Assembly (NCBI GenBank): GCA_948567375.1
Contig: OX419762.1
Location: 45,303,034-45,367,033, forward strand
Direction: 5' to 3'
DNA: 64,000 nucleotides
Source of the DNA: Lunularia cruciata
Taxonomy: Eukaryota; Streptophyta; Marchantiopsida; Lunulariales; Lunulariaceae
The notes under the pieces are model-generated. The model worked only from the letters and a program-made list of their open reading frames with translations, was not told the DNA's origin and searched no databases. The translations under genes and the position numbers were made by a program. Shown one piece after another: positions 23,858 to 34,394 of the stretch. The number at the start of each line of letters is the position of its first letter. Within the stretch, counting starts at the first letter, position 1.

Positions 23858-25246
23858 ATGCTACTACAGTTCCGACCGGTGCAGCATCTATTCCTGCGGA
23901 GCCCGTGTCAGCAGCTATGCCGCAGCAGCGGCAGCACTGCAACTCAGCGTTCACTCACGCCGATTTGTCGACAAAGCAGCTGGTCAGTACTTCAAGATGG
24001 GGCGAATCAAAACCCTGGCGTGCCCAGGGTTGTGCTGAAGAAGGGGAAGGTGCAGATGTTCAAAGATGGGAGCCCGATGGTTTATAGCGGTGCGGTGGAC
24101 TGCGTGGTGGGAAGGCCTCCGCCCCGCTCAGGAGAAACCGTGCTGGTTACGGATGCTTCAAAGCAACCATTCGCTTGGGGCGTCTACAATTCTGAATCGA
24201 TGTTTCGAGTTCGCATCATGCAGATGGAGGATGAAGCCACAAGGGACCCTTCCTGTGTGCTTGACATGGAGCGAATTATCTACACGAGAATTTCTGCAGC
24301 AGTGGAGCTTCGGGAGGCGCTAGGGTTGCCGTCTAGTGACACCAATGTTTACCGTTTGGTGAACAGTGAAGGCGATAGGTTGTCTGGTTTGATTACAGAC
24401 GTGCTAGGAGACCACCTCGTTGTGGCATCATCAGCTGCCTGGGTGCAGAAGTACAGACGGACTATAGAGGAGGCGTTGACTTCATCCACAGGGTGTAAGT
24501 CTATCACTTGGAGACCATCCGTGGAAATTTTGAAAGAGGAAGGTTTGAATTTGGACGATCCCACAGACTTGCTTATCGACCTTCCAGGTGAAATTGACGA
24601 GATTGAGGTCCTCGAAAACTCTGTTAAATTTAGGGCTTCAGTGTCCGGTCAGAAAACTGGATTCTACGCGGATCAACGAGACAGTAGATGTTTGCTCCGT
24701 TCTCTCTGCAAAGACAAATCTGTCCTTGATCTCTGCTGTTACAGCGGTGGATTCGCCCTAAACGCGGCCATAGGTGGAGCTTCACATGTTACCGGGATCG
24801 ATTCGTCAGGGCCTGCAATAGAACTTGCAAAAGCTAACGCTGCACTGAATGAAATTGCACCAGATCGCATTACATTTCTTAGGCAAGATGTAAAGAACTT
24901 CTTGAGCAACTCCGTGGCGGAAGGAAGGTCATGGGATATAGTAATTCTAGATCCTCCCAAACTGGCACCCAATCGCAAGGTCCTCAGTCGCGCCATACCT
25001 CAATACCGAAGACTCAACGCCCTTGCAATGGAAGTAGTAAATCCAAGCGGTCTACTCATGACCTGCTCCTGCTCTGGGGCAATGACTCAGAGTGGCAATT
25101 TCATTACGGTTCTGCAGGAGGCATCGAGCCAAGCGGGTCGAAAGTTGACACAATTGCGCTATGCAGGTGCATCACCCGACCATACACTGGATGTGTCATA
25201 TCCGGAGGGCGCTTACCTTACGAATGTGCTTCTGAGGGTCCAGTAA
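23858..25246 (+). CDS. RlmI-type rRNA (cytosine-C5) methyltransferase, probably organellar
   Basis: Single-exon gene for a 462-residue class I SAM-dependent methyltransferase of the RlmI family. Bacterial RlmI makes m5C1962 in 23S rRNA, so this one probably acts on organellar large-subunit rRNA. The open frame extends upstream to a GTG at 23765, but the first ATG is at 23858 and is chosen. Residues 1-55 are rich in R, S and Q with few acidic residues, like a transit peptide. A PUA-like domain spans about 57-122 (VVLKKGKVQMFKDG). The central RlmI domain follows, with the hallmark GQKTGFYADQRD at 264-275. The methyltransferase core has motif I VLDLCCYSGGF (289-299), an acidic residue in GIDSS (313-317), LDPPK (364-368) and the cysteine motif TCSCSG (402-407). 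No frame break is seen. Chloroplast versus mitochondrial targeting is not decidable by eye. Confidence 0.93.
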   Translation: MLLQFRPVQHLFLRSPCQQLCRSSGSTATQRSLTPICRQSSWSVLQDGANQNPGVPRVVLKKGKVQMFKDGSPMVYSGAVDCVVGRPPPRSGETVLVTDASKQPFAWGVYNSESMFRVRIMQMEDEATRDPSCVLDMERIIYTRISAAVELREALGLPSSDTNVYRLVNSEGDRLSGLITDVLGDHLVVASSAAWVQKYRRTIEEALTSSTGCKSITWRPSVEILKEEGLNLDDPTDLLIDLPGEIDEIEVLENSVKFRASVSGQKTGFYADQRDSRCLLRSLCKDKSVLDLCCYSGGFALNAAIGGASHVTGIDSSGPAIELAKANAALNEIAPDRITFLRQDVKNFLSNSVAEGRSWDIVILDPPKLAPNRKVLSRAIPQYRRLNALAMEVVNPSGLLMTCSCSGAMTQSGNFITVLQEASSQAGRKLTQLRYAGASPDHTLDVSYPEGAYLTNVLLRVQ

Positions 25247-25595
25247 AGTACACCAATGTTAACTAGGGTATTAAGAACTCGTACACCTAGATAAATAGAA
25301 GAAATCGTGGATATTCAGACATCGACATATTCGAGTCGATGTTCGCTCAGAATTGTTTGGAAGCAAAACACGGTTTGTGTTCCTTGCTCGGTCTTGGCCG
25401 GAATTGCTTCCTCACTCGTAGAGATTATAGCTACGCCCCGTGCCACGGTTCATGTCCTATTTGTTCTTGTCAAAGCCATTTACCGGAGGAAACATTTTGG
25501 GCAAAGAAGCTATTGACAAGCTATCGAAGCTCCATCGCTGACACGTAGTTAGTCACAGTCCGTTTCACTTATATTGTAATTTATTTAGCAAAATA
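25247..25595. other. 3' flank of methyltransferase gene
   Basis: Short open frames only, none recognisable. The tail-family array begins at about 25600. Confidence 0.4.
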
Positions 25596-25599
25596 ATCG

Positions 25600-25880
25600 G
25601 AAAGAAAAAGCGAACCGCGCATGAAAAACGAAGGATGGAAAGACCCATCAAGCCCGTACAAGGGAAAGAAAAAAACTAAAAATTAACATGGGGCTAAAAA
25701 AGATGGGAAGATCCCATCGAGCAACCTTACAAGGGAAAGAAAAAAAAATAAAAAATTAACATGGGGCTGAAAAGGATGGGAAATCCCATCAAACAACCTC
25801 ACAAGGGAGAGAAAAAAAAGGTAACATGGAGCTAAGCCCCATTTATGAAAAATCAACTCTACCGCACCTAAGATATCCAC
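25600..25880 (-). repeat. Tail-family array: three hairpin units in tandem
   Basis: Read on the minus strand this is the retroelement 3' tail with its hairpin-bearing part repeated about three times at a 69-71 bp period (hairpins at about 25633, 25702 and 25774 on the + strand). The array ends near GCGCGGTTCGC at 25612. The outermost unit (to about 25880) extends upstream into the 3' untranslated part of the retroelement: TAGATATC-like CTTAGGTGCGGTAGAG matches the DNA just after the 44388 stop codon. Confidence 0.8.
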
Positions 25881-25904
25881 GTAACTACAAGATTATTTCC
25901 GTCT

Positions 25905-26045
25905 AGGAAAAACAAAGGATGGGAAGATCCCATCAAGCAACCTAACAACCATACAAGGGAGAGAAAGAAAAGGTAACATGGAGCTAAACCTCCGTATATG
26001 AAAACTCAACCCTACCGAACCTAAGATATCCACTTAACCGCAAGA
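25905..26045 (-). mobile_element. Tail-family copy
   Basis: A further minus-strand copy beside the array, with GATGGGATCTTCCCATC hairpin, CTCCATGTTACC and TTAGGTTCGGTAGGGTTGAG. It may be a segmental duplicate of the outer unit at 25771-25880, since both carry the same GTGGATATCTTAGG junction. Confidence 0.7.
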
Positions 26046-26132
26046 TTACCTCTATGAATCCTAAGGATGATTAGTTTAACTGATAAGCTGGTGAATATGT
26101 ACAAAGTAAATATAACATATCACTGACAATAT

Positions 26133-26293
26133 GACTAAATGACCATGCATAGCGCCAATACTATCAAACTGGATAACTTCCATAGCTTTGATATCTCAGG
26201 GAGCTCCGACTAAAGACTAAATGACCATGCATAGCGCCCATACTCTCAAACTGGATAACTTACATAGCTTTGATATCTTAGGCAGCTCAGATA
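26133..26293. repeat. Two-copy tandem duplication, 82-bp period
   Basis: GACTAAATGACCATGCATAG starts at 26133 and again at 26215. The two units match throughout with few differences (CCAATACTATC against CCCATACTCTC). Confidence 0.85.
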
Positions 26294-26465
26294 ACTTTGG
26301 TGTTGCAGGTCAGATTCCTCTTACCCGGTTCTATTGAGGTTTAGGCGCTATGCATGCTCAGCGCTTTACTTGCACCTTAGCCCCAGTTTACTCTATCTCT
26401 TTTTAGGGTACGGGAATGTTACGGACTTGATACTGTTGAGGTCTAGGCCGATTTTGACACTAATG

Positions 26466-26569
26466 AGCCTTGGCCCCTTTTTACCCCCTGTCTCGTTTCC
26501 TTGTACTTGTACGGTCTGACGTGTCTTCCCACCTTCTTGTTACCACACGCGGTCGCCTTCCCTTTCTGA
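26466..26569 (+). mobile_element. Tail-family copy, diverged
   Basis: TTGGCCCC, CCTTGTACTTGTACGGTCTGACG, GTCTTCCCACC and ACGCGGTCGCCTTCCC match the shared tail in order. One hairpin arm is degraded. Another isolated tip of the tail (GGCGACCGCGTAG, minus strand) is at about 26966-26980. Confidence 0.65.
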
Positions 26570-27464
26570 TAACTGATAACTGAACCCCTCCTTGCCAAAT
26601 TTGGTGCAAGTGTTTGCAGCTGTGGACTGGTTTTGCACCTCTGTGTTGCACAGCAAGTCGTCACCAATCCGAGTAAAGTAGGAGATTATTATTGCTAAAT
26701 CATTTCCACAACACGGGAAGAGGCTTGAGATGTTTTAGCGGTAGATTCGTGAACCGCAGATTACTCTTAGACTATTGAATCTCTATGATACTCTAGTACT
26801 ACATTCAAATCAACCGTAGTTACGATGCAGTTCTCGTTGACTATCAACAGAAAGAGATTAAGATCCTGAGCTTCTAAGTTCAACGACATAAAGCATCCTA
26901 GCTAATTACGAATTAATGATAGAAAAGTTTAGGGTAATCACTAGATAATCACTTATCCGAACGACAGGAAAAAGGGCGACCGCGTAGAAAACACGGAGGG
27001 GATAGTTAAATCGACCGCCTTTTTATTAAAACGATCAACCCCCTAACACTTTGTGACATGTTCAGTAATGAACATTTGTGGGAACCGGTTTCCTCGTTGA
27101 CAGCCAATGGAGTGAGTACGGGGTACGGTAATGGATCGTTTTAATGAAGATGAGAGTTTGGGTCAACAATTTTTATCGGAAATTTATTTAATAAAATATG
27201 AGTTGCTTGTATCACTTTGTATGGAAAATTTTATTTAATTAAAATTTTAAGTATTTTATTTTTAATAAAAACAGTGCATTATTATCTAATTAAATTATTA
27301 TTAATACACGAATCATCATATAATAAACATAAATTATTAATTTTAAATTCCTTATTTACAAAAAAATTATTTCCTTAATATCTCTTTTCTCCAAATTTTA
27401 AAATATATTTTTAAAATTAATTTTTCCAAAACTAAATTTTTATTTTATCCCATATATTATTGAG
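26570..27464. other. No gene seen, partly AT-rich
   Basis: Mixed DNA, then AT-rich from 27170. It contains only the isolated tail tip near 26970. Confidence 0.4.
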
Positions 27465-27550
27465 GCTTAGCCCTGTTCACCTCGTATCTTTTATCCTTGT
27501 GCGGCTTGATGGTTTTCCAATCCTTCTTGTTATCTTACGCTGTTGTTCGT
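27465..27550 (+). mobile_element. Tail-family copy, diverged
   Basis: GAGGCTTAGCCCTGTTC, CCTTGTGCGGCTTGATGG, CCAATCCTTCTTGTTATC and TTACGCTGTTG match the shared tail. The ends are eroded and no target duplication is visible. Confidence 0.65.
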
Positions 27551-27973
27551 TTCTTCTAATTTCGATCACTGACATTAGCATGACATGAAGAAATTATATA
27601 ATTCGTACCCTCCTACATTTCGTGTAAAACCGAACAGGTTTGAACTCCGCAGTACACCATTTTCTACCTCCTTTGCCTGATTAGATCCTAAACGGACCAA
27701 ATAATGCTGAATCCAATCTTGACACGTGTGCACGTTGCCCACTTAGGTCAGGACACGTAGTTCAAACAAATTAACGCACGGACTCACTGGGTCTCCATTC
27801 ACTGACTTTCTGCATCTGTTGCAAAGACTCTGCTGATGGGCTGATGGACTGATGGACTGATGGAGAGAAGGCCGTGAGGGCGACACTAAGATTAGGAGAC
27901 AACTTTGTTTTGAATTAGGCATTGAGAATTGTTCACGTAGCAGCATCCGAACAGGTAAATTGCCCTGTTCGTG

Positions 27974-29159
27974 ATGGATGCCTGGGACCCTAGCACGACG
28001 AGTGCGGCCGGCAAAATTCCTCTGCTGACTACTCGAGCCGGCCCACGCGATGGTGCTGGATGGACGAAACGCTTGAAGGAAGAATATCAGGTTTGCTATC
28101 TGCGCACCTTGCTTTTCTTCTACATGGAATCTCTTTTCAATGTTGGGTAGGAATTGAGAAAGTGGATTTCCACTTCAATTTGCGCCTGCACTCTCAGGTA
28201 GACGGAATCGTAGAAAACTGGAAGAAGTTTTGACCATCATTAGTACTCGTGAATCACCTGGGTCTTTTCTAGTTTAGGGTTTCAGAATTGAAATCACCTT
28301 GTTTCCCTCCATTCAAGTTCCATAATTTTGTCGTTTTGACTTGCAATTTTCTTCCTCAATTTTCAATATCGAGATTTTAAACCCAATAGGAACATAGAAG
28401 AACTAAGTCCCGATAGTTAACACGACTTTAAGACGTAACAGTGACATGAAAGTCTGCTGGCGTCGTCATCAACTTCATCGAACTTCTTCATTCTGACTTT
28501 GTAGAGCTTACCCTTAGTCTTCTGACCTAAGATATGACCATGGATACCGCTTTCCGGTTTCGGGGGCCACGACCGAAGGTTTCAACTAAAGAAAGGGAGC
28601 CTTGAGGCTTACTATCTGTGTGATCCGGTGATTTTAGGCTCTAATCAAGTACATGGAGATGAACAAGGCAAATGACAACGATTGGTTTAGAATATCTGCT
28701 GGTTCAGATGGTACAAAGTGGAAAGGGAAGTGTTGGTACGTCCACAACCTCTTGAAGTATGAATTTGACCTGCAGTTCGACATCCCTGTCACGTACCCTG
28801 CAACAGCACCTGAAATTGAGCTGCCTGAACTAGATGGAAAGACTGCTAAGGTGACCACGACACCCTTCCGATTGTTTCCAAGTTGTCCAACCTGAGGATG
28901 TTTGTCATGGAAACCGCTAAGCACCATAAATATAGATTTCAAGCTAGTCTAAGGGTATGTTCCCGTTGATGCTTTACACTTAAGTTCTTATCAACTGAGG
29001 TAGAAAGATCTGCTTGGGAGCTGTCTGAAAATTTTAATACTGCTTGAGCTTAGCCGCGAAAATACTACAGGGCTAATCCTTCGCGTGTGGCTTCCAGATG
29101 TACAGAGGTGGTAAAATCTGTCTCACGATCCACTTCAAGCCCTTATGGGCCAAGAACTG
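27974..29159 (+). CDS. UFC1: UFM1-conjugating enzyme UFC1, exons 1-3 (3' end not found)
   Basis: Spliced gene for the E2-like enzyme that takes UFM1 from UBA5 on a cysteine thioester and passes it on with the UFL1 ligase. Exon 1 is 27974-28090 (39 codons, [10 protein letters not shown]... to RLKEEYQ) and is followed by GT. Exon 2 is 28638-28850 (71 codons, [10 protein letters not shown]... to DGKTAK), preceded by TTTTAG and followed by GT. Exon 3 is about 29098-29159 ([20 protein letters not shown]), preceded by CAG; its last two bases TG would start a cysteine codon before GTGTGT. The catalytic cysteine is that of GGKIC. All three junctions keep the frame. The final exon, about 35 residues that should resemble the family's PRFGIAHAL... 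end, was not found downstream, where minus-strand exon-like sequence begins at once. Either the gene is truncated here or the last intron is very long. Confidence 0.85.
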
Positions 29160-30160
29160 GTGTGTAAACATACTTTTCCCGCAATGAGCTCTAGATGCCT
29201 TGTGTCCCCTGCAATAAGCTTTCTTAGATCAAACGTTCCTTTCTCAATGGTAAGGTTGTTGGTGTTATACCTGTTTTGATCACAGTCCAAGATTTGGAGT
29301 TGCACACGCACTTTGCCTAGGGTTGGCCCCTTGGCTAGCTGCAGAGGTGCCACACCTCGTAGACACAGGGATGATTGTACACAAGGACAATGTGACCGCC
29401 ACCAAGGTTGCTTAACTCCAGGTCCGTATAGGTTCATGAATTCAGATGCTTCTCCTCCAAGCGTCATGAAGCATGCTCTCCATTTCTTGCGTGGCAATCT
29501 GTAACCTTCAATCTTCAGATCTCTTGTTCTTCAGATTTATGAATGCTATTGAGTCTGGTACTCAATGGGAAAACAAAAGACGCTTTCAGTAATCCGTTTC
29601 ATACAATCTATGTGTGTGCCACTTCTTTCACCTCTTCCAATTTATCCAACGGGATTTTTCTGATGGAAACGCGTGCTCAATTTCAGGTGCAAGTCATCTC
29701 CGCTGTTTGAGCCTGACCTGAGTTGGAGCTCTATACTCCATGTGAAGTTAATATGTGGGAACTTTGGGCCTAGATTCAAGATAATCTTCATGGTGTTTGT
29801 CATAACATGCACTTGAGCAAAGGCACGATTCTTTCGAAGCAGGAACATGAGTTTCCACTCCTGTTCTTGATATTTATTTCCAGCCACCTCATTTATAGAT
29901 TCATGAATTCGGTTTCCTATCCGTGTCAATACACCCTCCGAGGTTAGCGGAGTGCCGTGACGATCTTCTGTTGTGGAAGTTGCAAGCAGGCTATCGTTCA
30001 GATACTGCAATGAAAGTAGTGTACACTGAACAGCTGACCAAGTTCCCCTTTCCGCTCTGATAAGATTTACCTCATATCCAAGAGGTGCCGGCCGACGCAT
30101 GCATTCTGGAGGGGATTCCATTCTCTTCCTCCAGGATTTTGGAGAAAGCAAATGTAGCAC
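29135..30160 (-). other. Unassigned minus-strand exon-like frames
   Basis: Two frames, 30160-29642 (172 codons) and 29497-29135 (120 codons), with protein-like composition ([43 protein letters not shown] in a neighbouring frame). The large one contains alternating hydrophobic runs suggestive of beta-strands. I recognise no family. The left end overlaps UFC1 exon 3 on the other strand, so at least one of the two is not functional here. Confidence 0.3.
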
Positions 30161-33100
30161 TTAGTCCTGTGGGAAGACCTGTTCAAACAAGGGAACTGCA
30201 ATCCGTTACCATTAGGGTGTAGTATCATCTCTGGGGAACTGGAATTTGCATGCTTTGAGGTAGTGTCAAATTAATGTAACTTTTATGGAGTGTCTTAGAA
30301 GAAGAAAAGAGCAGTGTCTTGTAGGTTTTCCTTGCATGTGTGGAAGGATTTTTGCTTTGGCTAACACTCTCGATTATGTACTTTGGGTATGTTGCCAGTA
30401 CATCGGATTTTCCGTTGCACTTTTAACCTCGAGTAGTAGGGTTGTGGGCTTGTTTGCTTCATGGTGGAAACTTATCTCAAATACCCATGTTGCCTGCATC
30501 GTACTTGCCCCTTGAATAAAAAGAGATTCTTATAATTGTCTGCACACTGCAGATGAGGAATAATACCGAGCGATATCCATTGCGCACTGGCCTGTCTAAC
30601 GTACAAACAGCAAATGCCAACTAGAATTATATGTTTGCATCTATCAATCTGAGGATAGTCCTCTATCTTGCGACTGGTTCTATGATGTCGTGAATGAGTA
30701 AAGATTAAGTTCTTATAGGAACTTATCTGCAACTCAAATATGATTCATACTACGAGCAAAAAGTACCGAAAACAGAAGTTGACTAGTAGAATCGTCATAC
30801 TAGATGTTGATGTCTTCAGAAGCCTTCAATTTGGCAGGTCTGATCTCCTTTTCACTGGGGGCTTGTGGAAAGGTCCTCAGGTACACAAGATTGTCTTTTA
30901 CAGGCAGTCAAGGTCTGGTGAAGTAGCAAAAGTTTTGGCCCATGTCCAAACCAGCAAGAATAATAATAGATTTCTGTACTTGTAGTTATAGGGAGACAAT
31001 TGAAAGAAAAGGAATATAGACGGATACAAATCGAAGTACATGGAATCCATTAAGTTGTCTCAACGCATCACATTCCCTGTTGAACAACCAGCTGAGAGGT
31101 AGATGTTGCATCTCAATACGGACATTCATTGATCCCGGAGTGTTTACATCAAGCTCCGTTCAAGACTGAAATTCGACTGACCTCCCCATTGTTAGTGTCA
31201 GAGAGACATCCACTGGAAGCTCCCAGTTCTGATATGTTCTGAAGTTGATCTTTGCATTTAAACGGAACTGAATTTCTCCTCCCTCCGAATTCCTTCTGTA
31301 ATTCGTAACTTATCCGGGTAGAGCGACAGGATACGGAAGCTTAGGTCGTTGTTCGCTGTATTTGGTTTTATGCTGTAGAGAATTATTCTGGTTCCAACAA
31401 CGTTAAGAAGTTGCTTGTTGTCGCCGCAGCGCACACAGTTTATCGGAGAATGTTGCACTGTTGATTAGGTGGATTGATGAATCCCGTGCTGACTCCGTGG
31501 AGCATGTCCTGTTCACCATCTGCACATTTTATTTTCATGTCAATATTCTGATGTCCATGCTTTCCATCTGAAGTATCTGGCTGGGGCTTTATTCTCATGA
31601 AGACTCGGCAGCATTTCAGTCAAATGTCCCAAATAGCGTACTCTGGTACATTCTCCAGCCTCATTTAAAGGCGTTGTAAAACACCAAGTCTGCAGATTGT
31701 TTCTGAAAGGGAAACATTGCAGGCATGACACTTGAAGCTAAATGAACCAAGTTGTTAGTAAGAATCAAGCACCGACCTCCTCGTGATTGCATTCATGAAT
31801 CAGTCAGGGTCTTGAAGAGGTCTTCGCTACGTAAATGCGGCTGTTGACACAGTTCGAATCGATAGTATTCATTTCTCACCGCAGACCAGCTTGTGGAGGC
31901 TTGCATCTAGCCGTGAGGTCTTTCTCGACATTCAAACTGCCAACATGCAGAATGACAGTTCTGGGGAAAATCATTTCGGGTTTGATGTGTAAACGTGTGA
32001 ATCCAGTTCGCAGAGACTTCAGAATGCCCCACTCATGATATAAGTCCGTAGGCAAGTTGACTACAGTTCCGAAACGGAAAGCTGTGTTAAAGGACACCCC
32101 ATTTAACAGATGAAAGGGTGGGAACAGATAAGTCAAGACTTGGAGTAAAAGATACAGTGGATTGCAGTGGTCTGGAGTTAATGTTTGTACCTCTGACAGA
32201 GTACCACTGCGGCGTGATACGGTTGTCACGGGTTTGGATGGACTTGAATAGCTGCGAAAAGTTGCTCCACATGGTATAGACAGTGGTTGTCACATCGCGC
32301 TTAAAGAAGATCAGAGCACGCAGGGAGAACGAATCTCTGAATGTGAACTAATAATGTCCTCTAAGTGTTCTCTACATCAAAGAACATATTATAAAGGGGT
32401 CCTTAGAAACATACGATCTCATCTCTCGGCATATCTGCCGCTGTGCGCACAACTTTCTGTACGCCGTGTTGGACCAACGTGTCCCCCCCGGCAATTTCAA
32501 AGAGCACGGGTTGCTTGTTGCGTGGGGAAAGCGGATTCCACAGCATAATGGCGATATCTCTTGTAAAAGTGAAGCATGAAACTGTTATCCCATGAGACTT
32601 ACCAGAGAATCAACGACACTTGAGCGCCGGTACAGACACGATAGTATTAGGGGGTTTCGATTATATTTTCAAGGACTTGCTTCGGGAGTGAGTCGTTTCC
32701 GCAGAAGTTTACGTGACAACTCGTAGACACCACACCCACTAAGATTGAGTGAGCCTTAAGATGGTTGCAGACATTTCCCGGAAGTCGGGAAGGGCATTTA
32801 ACGTAGGAAATGGAGTGGACTCCGCAAACCTTTATGTGTCCTATTCCGACATGGCCGGAGCGACGCGTAGAGTGTTTTACAGAATTGCTACGGAATCCAT
32901 AAGTGACCAACTGACACCCCTAGTACACCAGAAATATTGAATTGGCACACCAGCAGAGAAAGGAAAATCTGAAGTCCTTGAGGGGATGTTGATGTGAAAT
33001 CTACTCTACATGACAAGTGGTACTGTGAATCATCCGAATGACTGGAAGTGAACCTCTTAACGTTTGCTTCAATGCTGGGCAGGCACTACCCATGCCGTCC

Positions 33101-33900
33101 TCAACTGGTATCAGTGTTGCACCTACACACGGTACATACGTTGTCATTATTGCGATGCCCATATGAATGATCTAGCTTGTGGCGAACTATCTCTTCAGGT
33201 GTGTGATCCCAATCGACGTGGGTGGGAGAGAAGCAATATTTATGGAACTTGACCAAGATGGCCTCGCAAGCTGATAAATTTGGGTACACTTCCAATTAGT
33301 TTTTGCGAACAGTGGCACATGCTAGTGGGTTTGCTGCAACTGCTTATTGTTTAGAAGGACCAGTATGTGTCAACGAGGCTCTGATTGTAACTAAAATAAC
33401 ATACCGTTGAGTCTCTCTCTAGTTAGTGCTCGGGAGTAGCTTAACAGGTAACAATTACAGAAAATTACAAAAGAAGAAAGTGAAAAACATGTTTGTACTC
33501 AAATATACTCTACTTCTATAAACTTCATTGATGTGTTTAGTATTGGTAATTTTAGAGTCAAAGTCTTAATCATACAATATTATAACAGTCAACTATTTGC
33601 TTGAAACTGAATCTGATAGACTAGTGTTAATGTGATTATATATTACGTGATTATTCCCTCAAACTTTCTCAGCATCATCTCAGGTACAGAATCCCAGCTT
33701 CTAAATTGTGGTCGGGAGACACCGCTATTTTGTTGGTCGAGAGACATTCCTTTAGGCATTATACCAATCAGACCGAATTAAAAAAATTTACTCATGAATA
33801 TAATGTATATAGTCTTGTGTTTATGACTGCAGCTTGGCTACTTGGCAAAACTTTTCTTCAATTCAGTTCAAGTTCTCACATTAAAATAAATTACAATGTA
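30161..33900. other. No assignable gene; scattered exon-like minus-strand frames
   Basis: Minus-strand frames at about 31458-31258 (LLNVVGTRIILYSIKPN...) and 32293-31876 (NLPTDLYHEWGILKSLRTGF..., one apparent frameshift) have coding-like composition similar in character to 29135-30160 and may be further exons of the same unknown gene. The rest shows nothing. DNA from about 33400 to 33900 is AT-rich. Confidence 0.3.
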
Positions 33901-34371
33901 TGATGAGAATTATTGTTTCCTCTTAATGATGTTGAAGGTCTATCCTAAGTCATTTTGACTTCTTATGTATTAGACATCTTAGCACTCAGCTTTCCTAGTC
34001 TCACTAGAGCAGACACTCTTGATTGCTCACAGCAATACTCAACTCACACACTCTATCTCTCTTTGAGCCTTCAGAGATAATACACAACAGTTCACTCATG
34101 CAGCATGATAAACACCCCAAGATAAGCAGCACCAAGAACACCTTAAACCATATACAAGGTGCTAGGAATGACTCTTGCATGAGAACTTACTATACCAAGC
34201 TCAAAGAACTCAGTTATATACACATATACCAACCCTAAGAGGTTGTTTATCCTAACCTAATTGTGGCTACGCCCCACTTTATCTTAAAGAGCTGGCAGAA
34301 CCCTAGAGGTACATAAACAAAACCACACAAACTAGAGATTGTGCTAAAATAGAGATTAACAAAATCTAACA
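33901..34371 (-). repeat. 3' LTR of copia element B
   Basis: 471 bp, matching 38004-38478 along its full length with scattered substitutions and small indels, so the element is not young. It is preceded on the minus strand by a short polypurine tract. Confidence 0.9.
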
Positions 34372-34394
34372 CTCCCTCTTAATGAGATTTTAGT

